Source: JAGRAX01 sp041391365 (GTDB taxonomy: Bacteria > Bdellovibrionota_G > JALEGL01 > JAGRMV01). Taken from it: DNA of 64,000 nucleotides. Location: NCBI GenBank assembly GCA_041391365.1, contig JAWKOC010000001.1:310001-374000 (forward strand), read 5' to 3'. The translations under genes and the position numbers were made by a program. The notes below the pieces were generated by a model. That model was given only the letters and a program-made list of their open reading frames with translations, searched no databases and had not been told where the DNA came from. Shown in pieces: positions 55,231 through 63,657 of this stretch (positions are counted from its first letter, which is position 1; each line of letters begins with the position of its first letter).

Positions 55231-55431
55231 GTGTATGAAGCGAAGCATCTGAGAGGGGAAAGCATACGTTTCAAAGTTCTGGGAAAACTAAAGCACAGCC
55301 GGAAAGTCGATCGATCTTTTCTTGAGATCAGGCGAGCCATTTTCCCAGAACTTCGAAACGGGAGCTTACGCATGTCTGTGATGAGTGCCCCACCCGGCCT
55401 TGGCCGGGGGAGCCTTGCGGCGACTGAGCAA
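55231..55431 (-). repeat. Structured extragenic element, copy C (minus strand)
   Basis: Minus-strand copy starting at the kinase stop codon: TTGCTCAGTCGCCGCAAGG, then a CCCGGCC-AA-GGCCGGG hairpin, CACAGAC, and a 21-bp helix whose arms are 55340-55360 and 55267-55287 on plus. In minus-strand RNA the one non-Watson-Crick position is a G-U pair; in plus-strand RNA it would be an A-C mismatch. Conserved inner strands AATGGCTCGCC and GGCTGTGCTTTAGTTTTCC match A1 and B. A helix of different sequence but kept pairing argues for selection on RNA structure. Confidence 0.75.
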
Positions 55432-57567
55432 CTAAGGCTGAGATCTCAAATCAACAATGATCTTTTCAGAAGCATCTTTTCCAATGTTGACCTGTTTGAC
55501 GACTTCGGGAAAATCAGGGTGCCTCAGCAAGATGCGATGAGAGCCCACCGAAATTTTGTGCCCAATGATGGGGGTTGAGCCAATGTCTTTTCCATCCACG
55601 AAAACTTTGGCCCATGGAATGGCACTCACATTGAGAGTACCTGTGCCCAGATCTACTTTTTTCAAGTTGATCGTTACCGTATCGGACGAATCAGAGGCTT
55701 GTATGGATTGCTTTGTTGTTTCGTATCCATCGGCTTTGACCAAGATTTCATAGGTTTGGTTGGCTGAAGTCGCATCAATGGTTTTTTCTCGATTGTATTT
55801 TCCGTCGACAAAAACCTTGGCATTGGAGGGGTTGGTTTCAATGCGAATTGCAACCTTCATCGGAACCAAAGAAAAAGCAATGCTTTCTTTCTCCAGATCC
55901 AAATACAATTCTGACTTTTTGATTTGAAATCCATCTTTGCGTACTTCAATTTCATAACTCTGATCGATCAAAAGATTAGGCAATTCTGTCGGAGTCACTT
56001 GGTTTTGTTTGACTCCGTCGACAAAAACTTCTGCTCCTGCAGGATCGCTATGTACTGTTATGGTTCCTGTTCTGGGTGGAATTTTCTCCATCTGATAGTA
56101 GAGCTCGGAATCAAACTCGTCGGCCACATAGTCAATGGTTTGGTCTACAAACCCATCGAGATGCAAAGCAATGCGATGAGTTTCGTTGAGTTGCAACTCT
56201 GCATCCAAAGGAGTGATGCCCATGGGAGAACCATCGATGATGACTTCCACACCCATAGGGTCAGTAGAAACTCGATACATCGCTTTCTCTGCAGTTTTTT
56301 CAACTTGAGTTTGTTGAAGAGGAGTTTCTACCGATGTTTGAGGATCAAAAAACAACTTCCACAGAAGCAGAGGGATCGAGGCTATCACACAAAATAAGAT
56401 GAAAGTCTTGGCTTTGGAAAAGAGATTTGAACTTGTGTCTGGTGAAACGACTCGAATGCCCGATTCAACTTGTTTGGTGGGTGCAATCCAAATTTTGCTA
56501 TCTTTGGAAACTTCAAAAGGAGAGCTAGGTTTGGTTCGTTTGATGCTGATGGTTTTTGCACCTTCTACACGATCTAGATCTTCTTGTGCGATCGAGTCAA
56601 TGGCTCTACGCAAACTTTCATTCTCTTGCTTGATTTCTGTTGCGAAGAGGTCTTGAAGCGTATTCGACAAATCTTCAGGTGAAAACCCCTCATATTTGTT
56701 GTACAGAATTTTGGACAACTCCAAATGCATTTCCATCGCGGATTCGTACCGATCATCAGGCTCTTTGGCCAAGGCTTTGTCGATCACGGACTTGACCTCC
56801 AGAGGAACCTCTTCATTCAATTCCATGATGTTGGGGATGTTGCAGTTTTTGATTTTTTCCAGTGTTTCGAAATCTGTGTCTCCCATGAACAATCGTTGCC
56901 CACTGAGAATTTCAAACAAAATGATTCCTGTGGAAAAAATATCCGTTCGATAATCGAGCTCAATCCCCTCAGCTTGTTCCGGAGACATATATCCAAACTT
57001 CCCTTTGAGAACACCAGCCTGTGTTTTGTGCATTTTGGAAGCTGTTTTGGCAATTCCAAAGTCTACGATTTTTATGTCACCGTGGTACGAAACCATTATG
57101 TTCTGTGGTGAAATATCTCGATGAATCACATCCAGAGCTTTTCCCGTGATCGTGTTTACTTTTCGATGAGCATAGTCCAGTCCTTTGCAAACCTCACTTA
57201 CAATGTAGATGCATGCAGGAATGGAGAGCAGTGATGAGGTCATGAAACATTTTTTTAAAATGCCACGTAGGTCTTTGCCATTGACAAACTCCATCGCGAT
57301 GAAAAAATTATCATCGATTTTTCCAAGGTCTGTGACTTGACAAATGTTCGCATGGTTGAGTTCGACCGAAATTTTGGCTTCGTCAATGAACATTTCAACA
57401 AATTCTTCATCGCTGCTCAGATGAGGAAGAATTCTTTTGATCACCAAAAGTCGCTCAAAGCCTCGAACGCCATACGCCTTGGCTTTGAAGACCTCGGCCA
57501 TGCCTCCAACGGCGATGCGATCGAGAATGATGTACTTCCCGTACAAAAATGGTTCAATTTGATTCAT
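55432..57567 (-). CDS. Serine/threonine protein kinase with four PEGA repeats
   Basis: 711 aa from ATG 57567 (MNQIEPFLYGKYIILDRIAVGG). Hanks-type kinase domain, about 10-285: glycine loop AVGGMAEVFKAK, VIKRI Lys, HRDISPQNIMV and DFGIAKTAS, MSPEQAEG. One membrane helix near residue 393 (ILFCVIASIPLLLWKLFF). The outside part, about 420-711, consists of four PEGA-type repeats (STDPMGVEVIIDGSPMG, HSDPAGAEVFVDGVKQN, TNPSNAKVFVDGKYNRE, and NVSAIPWAKVFVDGKDIG). PEGA modules may sense cell-wall or surface ligands. The substrate is unknown. Its stop is directly followed by element C. Confidence 0.93.
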   Translation of the reverse strand: MNQIEPFLYGKYIILDRIAVGGMAEVFKAKAYGVRGFERLLVIKRILPHLSSDEEFVEMFIDEAKISVELNHANICQVTDLGKIDDNFFIAMEFVNGKDLRGILKKCFMTSSLLSIPACIYIVSEVCKGLDYAHRKVNTITGKALDVIHRDISPQNIMVSYHGDIKIVDFGIAKTASKMHKTQAGVLKGKFGYMSPEQAEGIELDYRTDIFSTGIILFEILSGQRLFMGDTDFETLEKIKNCNIPNIMELNEEVPLEVKSVIDKALAKEPDDRYESAMEMHLELSKILYNKYEGFSPEDLSNTLQDLFATEIKQENESLRRAIDSIAQEDLDRVEGAKTISIKRTKPSSPFEVSKDSKIWIAPTKQVESGIRVVSPDTSSNLFSKAKTFILFCVIASIPLLLWKLFFDPQTSVETPLQQTQVEKTAEKAMYRVSTDPMGVEVIIDGSPMGITPLDAELQLNETHRIALHLDGFVDQTIDYVADEFDSELYYQMEKIPPRTGTITVHSDPAGAEVFVDGVKQNQVTPTELPNLLIDQSYEIEVRKDGFQIKKSELYLDLEKESIAFSLVPMKVAIRIETNPSNAKVFVDGKYNREKTIDATSANQTYEILVKADGYETTKQSIQASDSSDTVTINLKKVDLGTGTLNVSAIPWAKVFVDGKDIGSTPIIGHKISVGSHRILLRHPDFPEVVKQVNIGKDASEKIIVDLRSQP

Positions 57568-57676
57568 AGGCAAAATGTACGATGTGCCACTATCGCTGCA
57601 GCGACAAAACCTTCCTTCTTCGGTGGCTAAGTATACTCATCCTGACAAAAACAGGGTATACAATATCATAGCTCAG

Positions 57677-59491
57677 ATGATGAAGATGCAAAACCATAAC
57701 CGTATTTCCTCTTCCAACCCATCTCCCACAGAGACGCTCCTGGTGGTGGCACTTTTGGTTTCGACAGTATTCGTATGGGCCATGACACTAGGCTTTGGTT
57801 TTGTGTGGGATGACTGGGCCATGATTCATGGAAACCCTTCGTTGCTAAGGTTATCCACGTTGTGGAGAGGGTTTGGACATGATTTTTGGGCTTTGCATGC
57901 GCAGCCGGCCGCAAGTGGGTATTGGAGACCCCTTGTCACGGTGGTTCATGTTCTTTTGGCGCAACTTTTTGGTGTGGTGCCCTGGGGGTTTCATGCCGCA
58001 AGTGTCTTGTTTCATGTTGCGAATGTTCATTGGGTTTATCGAATCGCACGCAACGTAGGTGTTTCGATGGTGAGTGCTTTGGCGATTGGGGCCTGGTTTG
58101 CCATCTATCCGATGAACGTGGAAACCGTGTCCTTTGCCTCTGCATTGCCAGATTTGATGTATGCATTCTTTGGGTTGGGAGCCATCTATTTCTATACCAA
58201 GCCGGGAACCAGATCTTGGGTGTGGATTGTTTCTTTGCTTGGGTTAAGTTTGTTGAGCAAGGAGATGGGCATCTCGTTTGTGTTGTGGATTGGATGCATG
58301 GAGTGGGGCGCTTGGAAAAACGTTTCATCTCCTCGTCCAAAGAAAACCCCATGGATATGGATTGTGGGGATGTGCGTGGTTTATGGGATGGCACACATGC
58401 TGGTCACACATGGGGTGGGGATGCGAGCGCAGTTTTGGGGTGGTTCCGCGTGGACCCACATCGGAACGGTCGTCAAATTGTTTGGGCAGCATCTTTTTTT
58501 GGTGTTTGTTCCTTTTGGGATGTCTCCCACGCGCGACTTTGATGTCGTTCAAGGAATGACAGACCTTGGATTGTGGGCTGGGCTTGTGGGTATGGCCATT
58601 TATGCGGGAGCGGTTCAAATGGCATGGAAAACCCCGTCTCGCCATTTCCTATTGGGGTTTCTTTGTTTTTGGCTTCCGGTCTCCAATCTTCTTCCTGCAG
58701 AAGGACTCATTGCCGATCGCTACGTCTATATGATGGGGCCCTGTGTGTGGCTAGCGTTGTTTTTGTGGTTCGAAAAGATCAATATCTTCGCCGTCAAAGG
58801 ATTCAAAACCGTATACGCATTTTTGCTTGTTCTCATGCTTGCCTATGGGCTTCGGCAAATGCAAGTGTGGGAAAGTGACGAATCGTTGTGGTCGTATGCA
58901 AGACTTCAAAATATCGCCTCTCCCGTTGCACTCAATGAATGGGGCAATGTTATGCTCCATAAAAAAGATTTGGATCGAGCTTGCGCGGCTTATCAATCAG
59001 CATGGGAATTGAGACGGCAGGAATACGACGATGCTTTTTTCAATCTGGTTCTTTGTCGTGTGAAAAATAAGCAGCCAGAACAAGCGCAGAAGCTACTTGC
59101 AGAGAATGCAGTTTTTTCCAATCATGCCGAATACTGGGACTTGATGGCCATGTGCCATCAAGAGCAAAACGATCTCTTTTCGGCATGGCAGGCCCAACAG
59201 AAAGCCATTGAAATCAATCCATCCTCATGGAAATATGACTATCACGCAGGGTTGATTCAATTTCAGTCCCAGAATTTTGACCAAGCCAATCAATGGTTTT
59301 CAAGCGCAGTTCGCAAGGGAGGGACCGTGAAAGAAGTGGCACACTACTATGCATTGAGTTTTTTTTATCTGGGGGATTATGAACATAGCATCGACATTTG
59401 GAAACAGATGCAAAAGAAATTTGGGATGGATCCACTGGCTACGACGTACATTGAAAAAGCAGAGCAGTTGAGGAAGTTGCAAGCATCATGA
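57677..59491 (+). CDS. Polytopic membrane protein with C-terminal TPR (Tmtc/PMT-like)
   Basis: 604 aa starting at ATG 57677 (MMKMQNHNR); ATGs at 57680 and 57686 are alternatives. N-terminal 380 residues have about 10 hydrophobic helices with GFGFVWDDWAMIHGNPSLL and GYWRPLVTVVHVLLAQLFG, reminiscent of PMT/Tmtc-type glycosyltransferase proteins (D-D near the first loop). The C-terminal 200 residues are TPR-like helices (ALNEWGNVMLHKKDLDRACAAYQSAWELR, AEYWDLMAMCHQEQNDLFSAWQAQQKAIEINPSSWKY). Possible O-mannosyl- or glycosyl-transferase, unproven. It overlaps ribF by 4 bp. Confidence 0.75.
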   Translation: MMKMQNHNRISSSNPSPTETLLVVALLVSTVFVWAMTLGFGFVWDDWAMIHGNPSLLRLSTLWRGFGHDFWALHAQPAASGYWRPLVTVVHVLLAQLFGVVPWGFHAASVLFHVANVHWVYRIARNVGVSMVSALAIGAWFAIYPMNVETVSFASALPDLMYAFFGLGAIYFYTKPGTRSWVWIVSLLGLSLLSKEMGISFVLWIGCMEWGAWKNVSSPRPKKTPWIWIVGMCVVYGMAHMLVTHGVGMRAQFWGGSAWTHIGTVVKLFGQHLFLVFVPFGMSPTRDFDVVQGMTDLGLWAGLVGMAIYAGAVQMAWKTPSRHFLLGFLCFWLPVSNLLPAEGLIADRYVYMMGPCVWLALFLWFEKINIFAVKGFKTVYAFLLVLMLAYGLRQMQVWESDESLWSYARLQNIASPVALNEWGNVMLHKKDLDRACAAYQSAWELRRQEYDDAFFNLVLCRVKNKQPEQAQKLLAENAVFSNHAEYWDLMAMCHQEQNDLFSAWQAQQKAIEINPSSWKYDYHAGLIQFQSQNFDQANQWFSSAVRKGGTVKEVAHYYALSFFYLGDYEHSIDIWKQMQKKFGMDPLATTYIEKAEQLRKLQAS

Positions 59492-60423
59492 GTTCAGAAT
59501 ATACGGTTTCTTTGAAACATCTTCCTCGCAACCCTGTTCCAAGTGTGGTCTCAATTGGAAATTTCGATGGCGTGCATCGTGGTCATCAATGTTTGTTTTC
59601 CACGCAACAGCAATTGGCAAAGAAACATCAATTGCAAACCCAAGCCTTGGTGTTGTTTCCTCATCCAGCGGTGGTGTTGGGTTTTGAAGCACCCGAAATG
59701 ATCATGAGCATTGATGATCGATTGTCTTTGATCAAAGACCTTGGCATTGAACATGTGTTTCATTTGCCGTTCGATGTTTCGTTGGCGCAGATTTCTGCTC
59801 GGGATTTTTTGCACATGATGAACGTTCATATGGGGATGAGGATTTTGTGCATTGGAGAAAACACGCACATTGGCAAAGATCGAGAAGGGTCTCCCCCAAT
59901 TCTCAAGGAGCTTGGGAAAGAAATGGGCATTGAGGTCGAAGTGATTCCAGCCATGGAGGTGGATCATGTGGCATGTTCCAGCACACTGATTCGAGCTCTG
60001 CTCAGACGTGGCGAAATCCACATCGTAAACTCCTTGCTTGGGCATCGATTTTTCACACGCGGAACCATCGGAAAGGGGATGGGCAATGGGCAAAAACTGG
60101 GATTCCCAACTGCAAATTTTGTGAACCTAGAAACCATGATTCCAGGCCAAGGGGTTTACGCAACGTTTTTGATGGAAGATGGAAAAATTGTGCCATGCGC
60201 TACCAACGTGGGGTTTCGTCCAACGATTTCAAAGGGGGGATCGTTGGTGGTGGAAACCCATGTTCTGGATCGCCGTGTGGATTGGGTAGGGAAAGAAGTG
60301 CAGCTTTTTTGGCACAAAAGAATCCGCATGGAGAAAAAATTTGCCAACAAAGAGGCGCTCAGCAATCAAATTCAAGTAGATGTAGTGGAAATAAAAAAAC
60401 TATTTCAATCGTTTAAAGCATAA
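59488..60423 (+). CDS. ribF: Bifunctional riboflavin kinase / FAD synthetase
   Basis: 311 aa, standard RibF. N-terminal FAD-synthetase (nucleotidyltransferase) domain with SIGNFDGVHRGHQ, PHPAVVLGF, and CSSTLIRALLRRGEI; C-terminal riboflavin-kinase domain with GKGMGNGQKLGFPTANF and GVYATFLMEDG...NVGFRPTI. It makes FMN and FAD. The family's DFRFGKxRxG block is modified to ENTHIGKDREGSP, a slight departure. ATGA overlap with the membrane-TPR gene; no linked ribosomal protein S15 gene. Confidence 0.92.
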   Translation: MSSEYTVSLKHLPRNPVPSVVSIGNFDGVHRGHQCLFSTQQQLAKKHQLQTQALVLFPHPAVVLGFEAPEMIMSIDDRLSLIKDLGIEHVFHLPFDVSLAQISARDFLHMMNVHMGMRILCIGENTHIGKDREGSPPILKELGKEMGIEVEVIPAMEVDHVACSSTLIRALLRRGEIHIVNSLLGHRFFTRGTIGKGMGNGQKLGFPTANFVNLETMIPGQGVYATFLMEDGKIVPCATNVGFRPTISKGGSLVVETHVLDRRVDWVGKEVQLFWHKRIRMEKKFANKEALSNQIQVDVVEIKKLFQSFKA

Positions 60424-60688
60424 TATGCTAATATTTATATACTTTTATTGGGAAAAAAGATTAACATATGCTATGATTTCGCTATGGATGGCTCAATTTT
60501 TGCCGCGAATTTCTTTGGGACCACGCTTAGCTCGGGTAAAATAGAGTTGTCTTGATCATTCTAGGGTTAAACATAATTGGGAAAAAATCAAAATGGAGAG
60601 GCTCGGTTCAACTTGGAATCAGAGCGCATCGGTGCTGGAAAAAAATGGAAATGAATATGATGAACATCTCTCTGGTGGGAAATAGAAG
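60424..60688 (+). promoter_or_regulatory. pilB upstream region: promoter, 12-nt direct repeat and possible 30-aa leader ORF
   Basis: A 265-bp gap. TTGGGA (60448-60453) and TATGAT (60472-60477), 18 nt apart, make a possible promoter. ATTGGGAAAAAA occurs twice, at 60447-60458 and 60576-60587. ATG 60593 opens a 30-codon ORF (product starts MERLGSTWNQSASVLEK) that stops at 60685, three bases before the pilB ATG; it has no strong ribosome-binding site. No RNA family was recognised. Confidence 0.4.
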
Positions 60689-62383
60689 ATGAGTACTCGG
60701 CTAGGCGAACTCTTAGTACGACAAAATCTGATTTCGAGCCAACAGCTTCAAAAGGCTCAAGAAGAAAGTCGAAAGAGCGGAAAGCGACTTGGATACCACC
60801 TTACGAAACTTGGGTACATCAAGGAAGGCGATTTAACCAACTTCCTTTCCAAACAATATGGTGTACCTTCGATTAATCTTGAAGACTTTGAGATTGAACA
60901 AAGCGTGATTGATTTGGTCCCCCGGGAAGTTGCCGACAAACATCAAATCATTCCTGTGAACAAATCAGGTGCGAGTTTGATCGTGGCCATGGCGGATCCA
61001 TCCAACATTTATGCTATTGATGATTTGAAATTTTTGACCGGATACAATGTAGAAGTTGTTGTCGCCTCTGAAGTTGCCATCAAAGAGGCCATTGAGCGTT
61101 ACTATGATGCGGGTGAAGCCTTCGATGATGTGTTGGCGGGTTTTGATGATGAAGGGATCGAGTATGTAGAACAGGAAGGACTCGACGACCTCAGTGAAGC
61201 CGAAGCAGAAGCTGCACCGGTTGTAAAACTTGTGAACTTGATTTTGACCGACTCTGTGAAGAAGAATGCGTCGGATATTCATATTGAACCTTACGAAAAA
61301 TCTTTCCGTGTTCGGTTTCGTATTGACGGTGTTCTCTATGAAGTGATGAAACCACCGCTAAAATTGAAAAATGCGATCACCTCACGGATCAAAATCATGA
61401 GCAAACTCGACATTGCGGAGAGACGTTTGCCTCAGGATGGTCGTATCAAATTGAAGTTATCAAAAAACAAAGAGATGGATTTCCGGGTTTCGGTTCTTCC
61501 CACGCTCTTTGGCGAAAAACTTGTACTTCGTCTTCTCGACAAATCAAACTTGCAATTGGATATGACCAAGTTGGGATTTGAAGAAAAAGCGTTGAGCGAT
61601 TTTCTCGATTCCATTCACAAACCTTTCGGAATGGTTCTTGTTACGGGTCCTACGGGATCTGGTAAAACGACCACGCTGTATTCGGCGCTTTCGGAATTGA
61701 ACAAGGTTTCGGAAAACATCTCTACAGCAGAAGATCCTGTCGAGTTCAACCTGGCAGGGATCAACCAGGTGCAGATGCATGAGGACATTGGTCTTAACTT
61801 TGCTGCGGCTCTGCGATCTTTCCTACGTCAGGATCCGGACATCATCATGGTCGGGGAGATTCGGGACTTTGAAACGGCCGAGATTTCGATCAAGGCTGCG
61901 CTCACAGGTCACTTGGTGCTATCGACCTTGCACACCAACGATGCACCGTCTACCATCAACCGGTTGCTCAACATGGGGATTGAACCCTTCTTGGTGGCTT
62001 CGTCCGTAAACTGTATTTTGGCTCAACGACTTGCGCGTAAGATTTGTGAGGAATGCAGAGAACCCCTCGACATTCCTGCGCAGACCTTGATTGATGCGGG
62101 GATGTCTCCAGAAGTAGCCAATACGGCAAAACTATTCCAGGGCAAGGGTTGTGCCCGTTGCAGTGAGACAGGATACAAAGGACGAATCGCGATTTATGAG
62201 GTCATGGCTGTAAAGGAAGAGTTGAAAGAGTTTATTCTCAATGGAGCCAATACTGCAGAGATCAAACGTGAAGCCATGCGTTTGGGAATGAAATCCATGC
62301 GTCAATCTGTGTTGACCAAATTGGAAGAAGGCATGACCACCCTCGAAGAAGTTTTGCGAGTTTCTGTAGCCGACAAAGGATAA
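60689..62383 (+). CDS. pilB: Type IV pilus assembly ATPase PilB
   Basis: 564 aa. The N-terminal MshEN/GspE-N domain (TRLGELLVRQNLISSQQLQKAQEES ... GYIKEGDLTNFLSKQYG) is followed by the ATPase core: Walker A GPTGSGKTTTLYSAL, the Asp box and Walker B IIMVGEIRDFETAEI, and His box TGHLVLSTLHTND. A four-Cys zinc site is seen in CEECREP and GCARCSETGYKG. It powers pilus extension. Start ATG 60689 with GGTGGGA upstream. First gene of the pilBTC cluster. Confidence 0.95.
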   Translation: MSTRLGELLVRQNLISSQQLQKAQEESRKSGKRLGYHLTKLGYIKEGDLTNFLSKQYGVPSINLEDFEIEQSVIDLVPREVADKHQIIPVNKSGASLIVAMADPSNIYAIDDLKFLTGYNVEVVVASEVAIKEAIERYYDAGEAFDDVLAGFDDEGIEYVEQEGLDDLSEAEAEAAPVVKLVNLILTDSVKKNASDIHIEPYEKSFRVRFRIDGVLYEVMKPPLKLKNAITSRIKIMSKLDIAERRLPQDGRIKLKLSKNKEMDFRVSVLPTLFGEKLVLRLLDKSNLQLDMTKLGFEEKALSDFLDSIHKPFGMVLVTGPTGSGKTTTLYSALSELNKVSENISTAEDPVEFNLAGINQVQMHEDIGLNFAAALRSFLRQDPDIIMVGEIRDFETAEISIKAALTGHLVLSTLHTNDAPSTINRLLNMGIEPFLVASSVNCILAQRLARKICEECREPLDIPAQTLIDAGMSPEVANTAKLFQGKGCARCSETGYKGRIAIYEVMAVKEELKEFILNGANTAEIKREAMRLGMKSMRQSVLTKLEEGMTTLEEVLRVSVADKG

Positions 62384-62401
62384 TCGTTTTACAATACCGT
62401 T

Positions 62402-63508
62402 ATGGTAACACTCCAGCAAATGCTAAAGACCATGATTGAGAAAGGGGCCAGTGATTTGCACATCACGACCGGATCCCCACCTCAATTGAGACTCAGTGGA
62501 GGTTTGGTTCCTTTGCGTTTGCCGGAACTTACAGCCAAAGATACCAAACAACTCTGTTATTCCATTTTGACCGATGCGCAAAAGCACACTTTTGAAGAGC
62601 ATTTGGAGTTGGATTTTTCGTTTGGACTCAAAGGGCTATCCCGGTTTCGGGGAAATTTGTTTTACAAAATGGGTTCTGTGGCCGGGGCATTTCGGAAAAT
62701 TCCTTATGAGATTCCTGAGTTTGAAACTCTTGGATTGCCTCCGGTGGTCAAAGAGTTGATCGATCGACCCCGCGGATTGGTTTTGGTGACAGGTCCTACC
62801 GGTTCTGGAAAATCCACGACATTGGCTTCGATGATCAATATGATCAACGAAAACAAACATCATCACATCGTAACCATTGAAGATCCCATCGAGTACATGC
62901 ACCCCCACAAGTCTTGCATCGTCAATCAGCGAGAGGTGGGTGCGGACACCAACAGTTTTCAAAACGCCTTGAAGTACATTCTTCGTCAGGATCCGGATGT
63001 TGTGCTCATCGGGGAGATGCGGGATTTGGAAACCATCGGAGCGGCACTCAAAATTGCAGAGACAGGTCACTTGACCTTCGCAACCTTGCACACCAACTCG
63101 TGCGCGCAAACCATCAACCGAATCATTGACGTATTTCCACCGCACCAGCAATCACAGATTCGTGCGCAGTTGTCGTTTGTGTTGGAAGGAGTCATTTCAC
63201 AGATCCTGATTCCCAACTCCAGTGGAAATGGTCGTGTTCTTTCTGCCGAGGTCATGATTCCGAACCCAGCGATTCGGAACTTGATTCGAGAAGACAAGGT
63301 TCACCAAATTTACTCTCAAATGCAGGTGGGACAAGCCAAATTCGGGATGCAGACGATGAATCAGTCCCTCTACAATTTGTTCTCACGTCGAGCGATCAGC
63401 ATGGAAGAAGCCATGTTTCGTTCCAGTGACCCAGAGGAATTGCGACAGCTCATCGATGCTGGCGGAACCAACGTTGCGGGGCGTCCGAGAAAACCCATGG
63501 GACGCTGA
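62402..63508 (+). CDS. pilT: Twitching motility ATPase PilT
   Basis: 368 aa. Walker A GPTGSGKSTTLASMI, Walker B DVVLIGEMRDLETI, His box TGHLTFATLHTNS and the PilT C-terminal AIRNLIREDKVHQIYSQMQ (AIRNLIRE retraction motif) are all present, with no N-terminal MshEN domain. It drives pilus retraction. Located 18 bp after pilB. Confidence 0.95.
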   Translation: MVTLQQMLKTMIEKGASDLHITTGSPPQLRLSGGLVPLRLPELTAKDTKQLCYSILTDAQKHTFEEHLELDFSFGLKGLSRFRGNLFYKMGSVAGAFRKIPYEIPEFETLGLPPVVKELIDRPRGLVLVTGPTGSGKSTTLASMINMINENKHHHIVTIEDPIEYMHPHKSCIVNQREVGADTNSFQNALKYILRQDPDVVLIGEMRDLETIGAALKIAETGHLTFATLHTNSCAQTINRIIDVFPPHQQSQIRAQLSFVLEGVISQILIPNSSGNGRVLSAEVMIPNPAIRNLIREDKVHQIYSQMQVGQAKFGMQTMNQSLYNLFSRRAISMEEAMFRSSDPEELRQLIDAGGTNVAGRPRKPMGR

Positions 63509-63575
63509 TTTTTCTTCGCTTGATCACAGCTTTTTTCTACGACAGCCTACGTCATCATAAGATCAAAAATCGGTT

Positions 63576-63603
63576 TTGTGGTTTGGGCAAAATACGTTAC
63601 AAT
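63576..63603 (+). promoter_or_regulatory. Possible promoter of pilC
   Basis: TTGTGG (63576-63581), a 16-nt spacer and TACAAT (63598-63603) lie in the 149-bp gap after pilT, about 55 nt before the pilC start. The -10 is good and the -35 is weak. The GTTACAATA -10 form recurs before the PBP and DUF4388 genes. Confidence 0.4.
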
Positions 63604-63657
63604 ATTAAGATCTTTTCAATTGTAGGATCATGAACATTTCTTCAAAGGAAGTAGACC

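Noticed and set aside
54980..55431. Insertion sequence, CRISPR or tRNA cluster in this gap
   Set aside because: No transposase frame, no regularly spaced repeats, and no cloverleaf with acceptor CCA-type end. The arms are copies of one structured element.
57886..58542. 218-codon plus-strand frame within the membrane-TPR gene
   Set aside because: Out-of-frame product of the GC-rich, Trp/Gly-rich coding stretch, with no domain and no RBS.
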